Shown here: positions 1 to 6,220 of the stretch, piece by piece
How the letters are laid out: each line of letters begins with the position of its first letter
Position numbering within the stretch: position 1 is the first letter of the stretch
Assembly (NCBI GenBank): GCA_029983595.1
Contig: JASBZD010000009.1
Location: 1 to 22,397 of the forward strand
Source of the DNA: Peptoniphilaceae bacterium
Lineage (GTDB): Bacteria > Bacillota > Clostridia > Tissierellales > Peptoniphilaceae
Length of the DNA: 22,397 nt
Reading direction: 5' to 3'
Position numbers and translations under genes: made by a program
The notes under the pieces: generated by a model
Seen by the model: the letters and a program-made list of their open reading frames with translations, nothing else
The model's database searches: none
What the model was told of the DNA's origin: nothing

Positions 1-5
1 CTTAT

Positions 6-56
6 TTTACCCCAGATACGCAAACTAAATTATGCTAATTTACCCCAGATACGCAA
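6..56. repeat. Two direct copies of an 18-bp repeat at the left edge
   Basis: TTTACCCCAGATACGCAA occurs identically at 6-23 and 39-56, a period of 33 bp. The 15 bases between the copies are AT-rich and unlike the repeat. Both copies lie about 140 bp past the 3' end of the minus-strand PTS gene. The array may extend left of the window. The role is unknown: a tandem repeat, a binding-site pair or the end of a mobile element are all possible. The 33-bp period is too short for a CRISPR array. Confidence 0.75.
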
Positions 57-90
57 TTGTTATAAAATAAAATATTATATAATTAAAATT

Positions 91-112
91 TTTGCTAAAA
101 ATTTAGCATAAA
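91..112 (-). terminator. Weak hairpin downstream of the PTS IIC gene
   Basis: TGCTAAA at 93-99 is complementary to TTTAGCA at 102-108, flanked by A/T runs. It lies about 90 nt beyond the stop of the minus-strand PTS gene, so it could end that transcript. The stem is AU-rich and the following T-run on the minus strand is interrupted, so the call is weak. Confidence 0.3.
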
Positions 113-196
113 AAATATGACCTTTAAGACTTAAGTAAATTATACTGAAATTCTTAAAAGCCATATTTTTATAAAATCTTTAATATATCAAAAAAT

Positions 197-1222
197 CTAC
201 ATATCGAGCTTCATATCTCCATCTTTTATAAAACCTCGATTTCTCATAAAAGAATAAATTATAAAAGATAAAAAAGCCGGTAGAATGATTTGGATTAAAA
301 TCACTTTAAATAGTGTAGCTGAAAATGGCTCGATACCCGCCATAGCCTCAAAAGTTCCGATCTGTCCTACTAGACCTGAAGTACCCATTCCAGAACCTAG
401 AGGAGTATTTTCAAGTTTTAAAACTACTGTAGAAATTGGTCCTAAAATAATAGAAGCTAGACATGGCGGAATCCATATCATTGGGTTTTTAATAATATTT
501 GGCATCTGGAGCATGCTAGTTCCGATTCCCTGAGCAAAAAGCCCCTGAGTTTTGTTGTCCCTATAAGAAATTACTGCAAAACCTATCATCTGGCAGCAAC
601 ATCCCACAGTAGCAGCCCCACCAGCAATCCCTGAAAGACTAAGCATCATACATAAAGCAGCAGAAGAAATAGGTAAAGTAAGCGCCACGCCCACAAGTAG
701 CGAGACTAAAGCTCCCATAATTAGCGGTCTAGCTAAAGTCGCACGCATAATAATATCGCCTAAAAATACCATAAAAGATTGAATTGGTGGGCCTATAATC
801 TGACCTACTAAAAGCCCCACGAGCACCGTCACGACTGGAGTAACAATTATATCTATTTTAGTTTCTTTAGATACTAGCTTACCGAACTCCGTCCCAAAAA
901 TACTCGCCACAAAAACTCCCACTGGTCCACCAAGTTCATACGCCCCATATCCCACTAGAGTACTAGCATATAAAACGAGATCAGGAGCGCCTAAAGCTTT
1001 AGCAATTGCTACAGCTATAGCTGGGCCAGTCGCTGCCTTAGCTATAGGCCATACTACATCTGTTAAAAAAGCTATATTAAGCTTTATGCCGATAGTATTT
1101 AAAATAGTCCCCACCAAAAGTGAAGCAAATAGACCAAAAGCCATCGCGCCTAGAGCATCAATAAAATATGTCTTTAGTGAAATATTAATATTTTTTCTCT
1201 TAAGAAAGTTTTTCATTTTCAC
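197..1222 (-). CDS. PTS sugar transporter subunit IIC, PfoR/EIIC_2 type
   Basis: A 341-aa very hydrophobic protein with about nine membrane segments. The glycine-rich stretches (GYGAYELGGPVGVFVASIFG near 91-110, then SLSGIAGGAATVGCCCQMIG and GSGMGTSGLVGQIGTFEAMA) are typical of the PTS_EIIC_2 family, which includes the PfoR protein named in Clostridium perfringens. Members resemble a PTS permease domain but usually lack fused IIA or IIB domains, as here, and their substrate is mostly unknown. No IIA, IIB or sugar-metabolism gene is nearby, so a sugar cannot be named. The ATG at 1222 is preceded by GAGGTG at good spacing. It is a monocistronic unit divergent from the carboxypeptidase gene. The family call is fairly sure; transport activity is inference. 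Confidence 0.8.
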   Translation of the reverse strand: MKMKNFLKRKNINISLKTYFIDALGAMAFGLFASLLVGTILNTIGIKLNIAFLTDVVWPIAKAATGPAIAVAIAKALGAPDLVLYASTLVGYGAYELGGPVGVFVASIFGTEFGKLVSKETKIDIIVTPVVTVLVGLLVGQIIGPPIQSFMVFLGDIIMRATLARPLIMGALVSLLVGVALTLPISSAALCMMLSLSGIAGGAATVGCCCQMIGFAVISYRDNKTQGLFAQGIGTSMLQMPNIIKNPMIWIPPCLASIILGPISTVVLKLENTPLGSGMGTSGLVGQIGTFEAMAGIEPFSATLFKVILIQIILPAFLSFIIYSFMRNRGFIKDGDMKLDM

Positions 1223-1251
1223 CTCTAAAATTATAAAATAAAATTATTGAT

Positions 1252-1280
1252 ATTATAAAGTAGAAATTATAAATTGTAAA
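1252..1280 (-). promoter_or_regulatory. Sigma-A type promoter for the PTS IIC gene
   Basis: On the minus strand TTTACA (1275-1280) and TATAAT (1252-1257) are separated by exactly 17 bp. This puts the transcript start about 25 nt upstream of the GAGGTG ribosome binding site of the PTS gene. Confidence 0.65.
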
Positions 1281-1374
1281 TAGGTTGTGAAATATAAATC
1301 AAAACGCAAAATTAATATAAATACGTTATACTATTATAAGAGACTAAAATATTAATTAAAATGAAGGGTAAAAA

Positions 1375-2733
1375 ATGGGTAAAATATATAAAAAATTATC
1401 GCTTACTCTAGCGATTTTATTAGCTCTAAATCCTATATCTATCTTGGCACAAGAGCATAATGCCGTAACTCCAGGTCAGAAGGTAGAAGAGCTTACTAAT
1501 ATAGAGGAGCAGGTTGTAGATCCAGAGGAAAAACCAGAGCTATCTAAAGAAGAAAAAGAGCTTCAAAAAGAGATGGAAGAAGATGCTAGGCTCTTTAGAG
1601 AAGTAGAAAAAGTGCAAAATCAATCAATTAAATCTCTTACAAACTCTTATCTTATAGGAGATTATGAAACTGGTGAGATATTTGAAGGAAATAATATAGA
1701 TAAAAGAGTAGCAATAGCATCTACAACCAAAGTACTGACAGTTTTTGTCGTTCTAGATGAGATATCAAAAGGAAATATATCGCTAGATGATAAAATAACT
1801 ATAGATAGCGAAACAGCCAAGATAAAAGGCTCGACATATGATCTAAAAGAAGGCGAAATCGTAACTGTAAAAGAGTTAATAGACGCGGCTATGATAGTAT
1901 CAGCAAATGACGCAGTATATGCACTATCTAAACATGTATCTGGCACAGAAAAAGCATTTACAGAAAAGATGGGCGAAAAACTTAGAAGTCTTGGAATTAC
2001 TAACTATCAGATAATAAACTCTTCAGGGCTACCAGATTATACATTAAATGCCCAGAATGAGCTTACAACTAGAGATCTTTTTACTCTATCAAGAGCATTT
2101 ATAAAAGCATATCCAGAAATTTTAAAAACCACTAGCACCCCTAGAATAAGAAATCTAGAACGTGAGTTTTATACTAGAAACACAGACCCAATGCTTGGCG
2201 TTATACCAGAAGTTGATGGTCTGAAAACTGGATATACTGGACTAGCTGGAAGATGTCTTATCTCTACTGGTATAAAATATGAAACAGAAGAAAATCTAAA
2301 ACCATTTAGACTAATTGGCATCACAATGGGATCACCATCTAATGGGGCAAGATATGTCGCAGCTAAAAAGCTAATGGAAAATGGATTTCAAAATTATAAC
2401 ACGATTAAAATAGCAGATAATGTAAGTCCAGTCCAAGTAATAGATCAGGACAGATTTTACCCTAAAGAAGTATATGTATTTAATAAAGATGAATATTATA
2501 AAGTAGTAAAAAATAAAGAAGCGATCTGGTCAGAGATGGAAATAAATGAAGTAGAGTCAGGGATGAAAAAAGGAGATGTAATAGGCCATATAAAATATTA
2601 TGAAGGCGAAAATCTTATATATGAAAATGATCTAATAATAAAAGAAGATATAAGAGAAAAATCGCCATTTGGCCTACTAGTAACAATATTTAATAGGATG
2701 TATGACGATGTCAACATGCTATTTAATGCATAA
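1375..2733 (+). CDS. D-alanyl-D-alanine carboxypeptidase, peptidase S11 (DacF/PBP5-like)
   Basis: A 452-aa penicillin-binding enzyme that removes the terminal D-Ala from peptidoglycan pentapeptides outside the membrane. Residues 1-25 form a signal peptide (KK, then a hydrophobic run ending near ILAQ). A charged Glu/Lys-rich linker follows to about residue 85. The catalytic triad motifs are all present: SxxK as S116-TT-K119, SAN at 176-178 and KTG at 284-286. The C-terminal 100 residues fit the PBP5-C beta domain, and the last about 20 residues (SPFGLLVTIFNRMYDDVNML) form an amphipathic helix of the kind that anchors these enzymes. GAAGGG lies 6 nt upstream of the ATG. It is the first gene of a tight operon with nfo (14-nt gap). 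The family is certain; which D,D-carboxypeptidase paralogue it is cannot be told. Confidence 0.93.
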   Translation: MGKIYKKLSLTLAILLALNPISILAQEHNAVTPGQKVEELTNIEEQVVDPEEKPELSKEEKELQKEMEEDARLFREVEKVQNQSIKSLTNSYLIGDYETGEIFEGNNIDKRVAIASTTKVLTVFVVLDEISKGNISLDDKITIDSETAKIKGSTYDLKEGEIVTVKELIDAAMIVSANDAVYALSKHVSGTEKAFTEKMGEKLRSLGITNYQIINSSGLPDYTLNAQNELTTRDLFTLSRAFIKAYPEILKTTSTPRIRNLEREFYTRNTDPMLGVIPEVDGLKTGYTGLAGRCLISTGIKYETEENLKPFRLIGITMGSPSNGARYVAAKKLMENGFQNYNTIKIADNVSPVQVIDQDRFYPKEVYVFNKDEYYKVVKNKEAIWSEMEINEVESGMKKGDVIGHIKYYEGENLIYENDLIIKEDIREKSPFGLLVTIFNRMYDDVNMLFNA

Positions 2734-2747
2734 GTAAAGGAGAATAG

Positions 2748-3578
2748 ATGTTTATAATAGGTTCACACCTTTCGACAGCGAAAGGATTTTACAACATGGG
2801 AAAGACAGCTCTAGAAATGGGAGGAAATACCTTCCAATTCTTTACGCGTAATCCACGTGGAGGAGCGGCAAAAGCTATCGACCCAGAAGATGCAAGAAAA
2901 CTAAATGAGTTAAGAATTGAGCACAACTTTGGGCCACTTTTAGCCCATGCACCATATACTCTAAACCCAGCTAGCGCCAAAGATAATGTACGCGAATTTG
3001 CTAAAATGGCGATGGAAGACGATCTAAAGAGAATGGAATTTTTCCCAGGATCACTATATAACTTCCACCCTGGATCACACGTAGGGCTAGGAGTAGACGA
3101 GGGGATAAAAGAAATTATAAAACTTCTAAATGAGATAATGACAGAAGACCAATCCACAATCGTCTTATTAGAAGCAATGAGCGGAAAAGGCACAGAAATT
3201 GGCAGAAACTTTGAAGAATTAAAACAGATCCTAGACGGCGTAAAGCTACAAGAAAAAATAGGAGTATGTATAGATACATGCCATCTATGGGAAGCAGGAT
3301 ATGATATAAAAGATGACCTAGATGGGGTATTAGAAGAATTTGATAAAGTAGTAGGAATAGAGAAAATAAAAGCAGTCCACCTAAATGACTCAAAAAACCC
3401 AATAGGAGCACATAAAGACCGCCATGAAAAAATTGGCGAGGGACATCTAGGCGAAGAAACATTTAGAAAAATAATAAATCATCCATCACTAAAAGACCTA
3501 GGGTTTTATCTAGAAACTCCAAATGAAATAGAGGGATATGCTAAAAAAATAGCACTTCTAAAAACGCTAAGAGACTAG
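2748..3578 (+). CDS. nfo: Endonuclease IV (deoxyribonuclease IV)
   Basis: A 276-aa AP endonuclease family 2 enzyme, close to the 285 aa of E. coli Nfo. It cuts DNA 5' to abasic sites in base excision repair and uses a trinuclear zinc centre in a TIM barrel. Family signatures seen in order: the N-terminal GSHLSTAKG, FFTRNPRGG, LLEAMSGKGTEIG (metal-ligand Glu), CIDTCHLWEAGYD (Asp and His ligands), HLNDSKNPIGAHKDRHEKIG (His, Asp and His ligands) and the C-terminal LETPNE (Glu ligand). AAAGGAG precedes the ATG. It sits 14 nt after dacF-like and 13 nt before a small membrane gene, so the three are probably co-transcribed. Nothing is missing or truncated. Confidence 0.96.
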   Translation: MFIIGSHLSTAKGFYNMGKTALEMGGNTFQFFTRNPRGGAAKAIDPEDARKLNELRIEHNFGPLLAHAPYTLNPASAKDNVREFAKMAMEDDLKRMEFFPGSLYNFHPGSHVGLGVDEGIKEIIKLLNEIMTEDQSTIVLLEAMSGKGTEIGRNFEELKQILDGVKLQEKIGVCIDTCHLWEAGYDIKDDLDGVLEEFDKVVGIEKIKAVHLNDSKNPIGAHKDRHEKIGEGHLGEETFRKIINHPSLKDLGFYLETPNEIEGYAKKIALLKTLRD

Positions 3579-3591
3579 AAAAGGAAAACTA

Positions 3592-3798
3592 ATGAATAAA
3601 AAAGTACTCGCAATACTTCATATTATATGTGGAGTTCTAGGGATTATATTATATATATACTCAGTAGAAACAAGCGCGCCAAGCGAGTTTAGGATATCAG
3701 CATTTTTCTTAATGATATTAGGATTTACATTAGGAATAACAGGGCTAATATCTTATAAAAAAGAAAATAAAAATAATTTTAAACGTGGAGATAAGTGA
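3592..3798 (+). CDS. Small two-helix membrane protein, unknown function
   Basis: A 68-aa protein with two predicted membrane helices (about residues 5-22 and 35-53), a short polar loop (SVETSAPSEF) between them, and a Lys/Asn-rich tail. AAAAGGA lies upstream of the ATG, and the gene follows nfo by 13 nt, so it reads as the last gene of that operon. I recognise no family motif. The final codons overlap the 5' arm of the operon terminator. Confidence 0.65.
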   Translation: MNKKVLAILHIICGVLGIILYIYSVETSAPSEFRISAFFLMILGFTLGITGLISYKKENKNNFKRGDK

Positions 3799-3822
3799 TA
3801 AACTCATCTTCGCGTTTTTTTA
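3781..3822 (+). terminator. Rho-independent terminator of the dacF-nfo operon
   Basis: AAACGTGGAGAT (3781-3792) pairs with ATCTTCGCGTTT (3806-3817) over 12 positions with two G-U pairs, followed by a T-run. The 5' arm lies inside the coding end of the small membrane protein gene, whose stop is at 3796-3798. Confidence 0.8.
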
Positions 3823-3871
3823 TAAAAAATTGTAAAAAAAACTTTAAAAAAGTGTTTAGAATGTAAAATAC

Positions 3872-3880
3872 TGGTAATAT
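3872..3880 (+). promoter_or_regulatory. Extended -10 promoter of the large RNA candidate
   Basis: TGGTAATAT is an extended -10 element (TG-n-TAATAT). A start 6-8 nt downstream would fall at 3886-3888, exactly where the first paired segment of the RNA (GTACAAAG) begins. No good -35 is visible, which is common for extended -10 promoters. Confidence 0.5.
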
Positions 3881-3885
3881 ATGAA

Positions 3886-4836
3886 GTACAAAGATAAACG
3901 GTTTCCCAATAAAAGATTTAAGAAACGATCTAATAAATTGACCGAGAAATCTAATTATCTACTCAAAATTAATAACTTTATTAGTTTATAAAAAGGTAGA
4001 AAAGAGAAATCTTTATACTTTGTACCCGGACCTTGACAATTTCACCTGACTAATTAAAATCTAAATTTAGCTATTTAATTAAAAAGTAGTGATAAAGTAA
4101 GATTAAAAGATTTTAGACTCTTTGATTAAATAACTTTAAAAATCTACACAGTTATAAAAATAGCGAAACTACTGGAGTAAACCAGATTTAAAGTATCATA
4201 TCAGAAGCATAATAAAATGCAGATTCTTAGAGAAAGTGAAAATATTTAATAATATAGTAGTTTTATAATAGCGAAAATTAAAAGTTTATGACTAGAAACT
4301 ATTAGAAAATTTTCCAAATTATAATCTATTTATATAATTAAAATTTTTAGTAAAGTAATTTGGAAGATGAGATAAATATTTAAGATACTTTAAAATAATA
4401 AACAATTTAATATTTAATATAGATTTTATTTAAAACACCTATTATACTTTTTCTAAAAAATTATATTATATAGAATAAGATTGGCTTATTAAAAGGGATA
4501 TATGATAGAAATAGATTAAAAAGTATTTTAAGACTATAAGAGACAGGAGATGTCCTGATGATTATCCTTAAAACAATATTTTTAATCAAAATGTAATAAT
4601 AGAAGTTTTAATAGACAGAAAATATAAAATTAAAAGGTAAGACGAAAGTTTATAAGTTTTGCATAAGAAAAGTAAATTAAATGAAAATTTTCGTACAATA
4701 AAGATTTACTAAATGCAAAATATTAAATGGAAGGGATGAAAATTAGTGATAGAACCAAAAAGCGAATGTCAGGTGAAATCTAAAGGTCTTTAAAAAACGA
4801 GTGTTAAATTATTCAGAATTTATTACTCGTTTTTTT
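3886..4836 (+). ncRNA. Giant structured non-coding RNA candidate (about 950 nt)
   Basis: No convincing ORF exists here on either strand, but complementary segments are dense. The 5' domain is closed by GTACAAAG (3886-3893) with CTTTGTAC (4018-4025) and holds CTAATAAA/TTTATTAG (3930-3937/3977-3984). A long-range helix then encloses about 715 nt: ATTTCACCTGAC (4039-4050) with GTCAGGTGAAAT (4768-4779), extended by GGACCTT (4028-4034) with AAGGTCT (4783-4789). Inside are arms at 4051-4081, 4166-4263 (AAACTACT/AGTAGTTT), 4311-4366 (11 pairs), 4514-4587 (about 17 pairs, capped by CAGGA-GATG-TCCTG) and 4657-4720 (TTTTGCAT/ATGCAAAA, then AGTAAAT/ATTTACT). An extended -10 promoter lies at the 5' end and a strong terminator at the 3' end. 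Size and ornate architecture recall the OLE, GOLLD and ROOL classes, but I cannot assign it to one, and no typical partner gene is adjacent. Confidence 0.75.
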
Positions 4837-4838
4837 GT
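4792..4838 (+). terminator. Rho-independent terminator of the large RNA
   Basis: AAAAAACGAGT (4792-4802) is a perfect 11-bp complement of ACTCGTTTTTT (4825-4835), with an inner AAATT/AATTT pair and a run of seven T. It starts three bases after the long-range closing helix of the RNA ends, so it defines the 3' end. Confidence 0.85.
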
Positions 4839-4866
4839 TGTCTAAAATCTTAGAAATAAATAAAAA

Positions 4867-4933
4867 TAGGCCTCTCCAAGGTTAGAATGATCTTACTAAA
4901 AAGGTCGACCATAAAAAGGAGATGAGAAGCCTA
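4867..4933 (+). other. Stem-loop that hides an SD-like GGAGA
   Basis: TAGGC (4867-4871) pairs with GCCTA (4929-4933) and TCTCC (4873-4877) pairs with GGAGA (4918-4922). The loop holds the 8-bp palindrome GGTCGACC (4903-4910). The paired GGAG precedes an ATG at 4922 that opens only nine codons (MRSLKSIIT). It may be the left end and leader of a decayed mobile element, or a small regulatory hairpin. Confidence 0.45.
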
Positions 4934-4986
4934 AAATCTATAATAACATAAAAAAATAAAAAAGTTCTAAAAATATACATAAAAAA

Positions 4987-5052
4987 GACATACTCTCATA
5001 AGTTAAAAATGCACTAAAAATTTAAAAAACAATAAAGGAGTGAAAGTATGTC
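4987..5052 (+). other. Second SD-hiding stem-loop
   Basis: GACATACT (4987-4994) is a perfect complement of AGTATGTC (5045-5052), and CTC next to it can pair with part of GGAG (5037-5040). GGAG and an ATG at 5048 form a start site that meets a stop after two codons. Just after it, another frame reads HKYNIK-stop-NKSFKYKIKLNKHFL, which may be a decayed N-terminus. The layout matches the stem-loop at 4867-4933. Confidence 0.4.
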
Positions 5053-5099
5053 ATAAATATAATATCAAATAGAATAAAAGTTTCAAGTATAAAATTAAA

Positions 5100-5275
5100 C
5101 TAAATAAACATTTTTTGTAAAAAAGATTTTTTTAGATTTTTATAAGAATCTAGAAGACTCTCCTCATTAGAAATTTTTAAATCAAGATTTTTAAAAAAGT
5201 TACCAATTTTTTCTTGTTCTGGTAGGGATGGGATTTTTATTTTCATGTTTTGAACATATGATATATAATGTACTA
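5100..5275 (-). pseudogene. C-terminal remnant of a type I restriction specificity subunit (HsdS)
   Basis: Read on the minus strand, about 58 codons run to a TAG at 5100-5102. The reading is ISYVQNMKIKIPSLPEQEKIG, then NFFKNLDLKISNEESLLDSY, then KNLKKSFLQKMFI. The segment I-P-S-L-P-E-Q-E-K-I-G-N-F, followed by a coiled LDLKISNEE helix and a KKSFLQKMF end, is the conserved C-terminus of HsdS, which sets DNA target choice in type I restriction-modification. A normal HsdS has about 400 residues; an in-frame TAA just upstream (about 5278) and the absence of target-recognition domains, HsdM or HsdR show that it is a stub. Repeat copy R1 begins right at the broken edge. The fragment identity is well supported; how it was broken is inference. 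Confidence 0.8.
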
Positions 5276-5281
5276 TACTTT

Positions 5282-5338
5282 ATTGAAATTATTCTCATCT
5301 TAATGCACTTTTCGCATAATAAAATATTTATAGTCTAA
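5282..5338 (+). repeat. Repeat R, copy 1 (short form)
   Basis: The 49 bases at 5282-5330 match copies 2 and 3 (core CTTAATGCACTTTTCGCATA followed by ATAAAATATT). This copy is cut short: the later part of the unit (ATAACCACT and onward) is missing. It is followed by GC-rich palindrome P1. Confidence 0.75.
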
Positions 5339-5350
5339 ACTCCACTTTGA

Positions 5351-5400
5351 CGATCGGGACGACCGCCTTGACTTGCGTCAAGTCGTGCAGTCCCCTACCA
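5351..5400 (+). repeat. GC-rich REP-like palindrome P, copy 1
   Basis: It reads CGGGACGACCG, a GACTTG-CG-TCAAGTC hairpin, then GTGCAGTCCCCTACC. Its two conserved ends are shared with three other copies in this stretch. It is strikingly GC-rich against the surrounding DNA. Confidence 0.65.
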
Positions 5401-5437
5401 ATATAATTTAATTAATACACATCAAGTGGGATTTTAT

Positions 5438-5483
5438 TTTGTAGGGGCCTGCACCGCGTAGCGGGTCGGCCCGTTTGGAAAAT
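5438..5483 (-). repeat. REP-like palindrome P, copy 2 (inverted)
   Basis: GTAGGGGCCTGCAC then GGGTCGGCCCG is the reverse complement of the P consensus. With copy 1 it makes an inverted pair about 40 bp apart (GTGCAGTCCCCTAC against GTAGGGGCCTGCAC). It also folds alone through CCGC-GTA-GCGG and GGGCC/GGCCC. Confidence 0.65.
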
Positions 5484-5564
5484 ATTGTTTTGATTAGCTA
5501 TATATTAATTATATTTACCAATTAATACCATAATAATATAAGTAATAATTTATTCTTTTAATTG

Positions 5565-5677
5565 ATTGAATTATTCTCATCTTAATGCACTTTTCGCATA
5601 ATAAAATATTAGTATTTATATTAAGTAAATTATAATAATTATAACCACTGTAATATATACTATATTTTTCAAACTTG
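5565..5677 (+). repeat. Repeat R, copy 2 (long form)
   Basis: About 110 bp running from ATTGAATTATTCTCATC to TATTTTTCAAAC, matching copy 3 over its whole length with scattered differences and copy 1 over its first 48 bp. Confidence 0.75.
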
Positions 5678-5746
5678 GCAAAACCTTTAGCGAATCAAAG
5701 ATTCGGGCGGTTTTGCATGCTTCATTAAACAAAATCAAAGATTTTG
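5678..5746 (+). repeat. Two perfect hairpins sharing an ATCAAAGAT core
   Basis: GCAAAACC (5678-5685) pairs with GGTTTTGC (5709-5716) and encloses CGAATC-AAA-GATTCG (5691-5705). Next comes CAAAATC-AAA-GATTTTG (5730-5746). Both have the same ATC-AAA-GAT tip. They sit between repeat R copy 2 and palindrome P copy 3 and look like small palindromic repeat elements inserted there. Confidence 0.6.
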
Positions 5747-5757
5747 AATTTCAGCTA

Positions 5758-5812
5758 ACGACCCGTCGCACATACGTGCTCCGGTGCAGTTCCCTACAAG
5801 TTAGCGTTGTTA
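5758..5812 (+). repeat. REP-like palindrome P, copy 3
   Basis: CGACCCGTCGC, a short loop, then GGTGCAGTTCCCTACAA matches the P consensus. It is framed by GCTAACG and GTTAGCG, an additional inverted pair. Confidence 0.6.
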
Positions 5813-5854
5813 ATAATTCCAATTTTAAGAATTAAATCTTAAGACCATAGATTA

Positions 5855-5930
5855 GTGCAAATAATTGTTTCGAAGGACATGGTTATCTTGGCCTAGCGGC
5901 CTGAGCGGTCCAAGAAGCAATTATTTGCAC
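5855..5930. repeat. 76-bp palindromic element with 13-bp perfect arms
   Basis: GTGCAAATAATTG (5855-5867) is the exact reverse complement of CAATTATTTGCAC (5918-5930). A second pair, CTTGG (5887-5891) with CCAAG (5910-5914), closes a GC-rich tip. No ORF lies inside. It could be a MITE-like element, a transposon end or a strong RNA hairpin. Confidence 0.7.
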
Positions 5931-5993
5931 GGGGTTTAGTAATGAATGATAAACCAATTAAAAACCCACCTCACGAGAAGCTTTTTCCATAAC

Positions 5994-6102
5994 ATTGAAA
6001 TTATTCTTATCTTAAAACACGTTTCGCATTATAAAATATTAGTATTCATATTAAATAAACTATGATAATTATAACCACTATAATCTATACTATACTTTTC
6101 AA
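5994..6102 (+). repeat. Repeat R, copy 3 (long form)
   Basis: ATTGAAATTATTCTTATC through TATACTTTTCAAAC matches copy 2 over about 110 bp. It runs straight into palindrome P copy 4, which shows that R and P form one composite unit. Confidence 0.75.
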
Positions 6103-6147
6103 ACGGGCTGACCCGTCACATTCGTTCCGGTACGAGCCCCTGCAAAT
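6103..6147 (+). repeat. REP-like palindrome P, copy 4
   Basis: CGGGCTGACCCGTCAC, then a loop, then GGTACGAGCCCCTGCAA matches the P consensus and directly abuts repeat R copy 3. The remaining bases to the yfcE stop at 6221 show nothing further. Confidence 0.65.
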
Positions 6148-6220
6148 AAAAACAATCATATATTGATTAAACCCTTAAAAATTCATAAAATTAAAAAAGC
6201 GACATTTCTGCTGCTCTTTG

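Noticed and set aside
6..56. CRISPR array
   Set aside because: Only two copies, an 18-bp repeat and a 15-bp spacer. The period is too short and no cas gene is present.
3061..3462. Minus-strand ORFs opposite nfo
   Set aside because: They are antisense to an intact endonuclease IV gene and have repetitive hydrophobic composition without a start signal.
3886..4836. RNase P RNA, tmRNA, or a group I/II intron as the identity of the large RNA
   Set aside because: It is far longer than RNase P or tmRNA, and I see neither the tmRNA tRNA-like ends nor a group II domain V hairpin. No intron-encoded protein is present.
5754..5815. Integron attC site framed by GCTAACG and GTTAGCG
   Set aside because: The arms do not fit RYYYAAC and GTTRRRY, and there is no integrase or cassette gene. 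The core matches the REP-like P repeat instead.
5936..5996. Possible decayed coding remnant on the minus strand between the 76-bp palindrome and repeat R3
   Set aside because: No stretch reads as a family I can recognise, and it is too short to judge.
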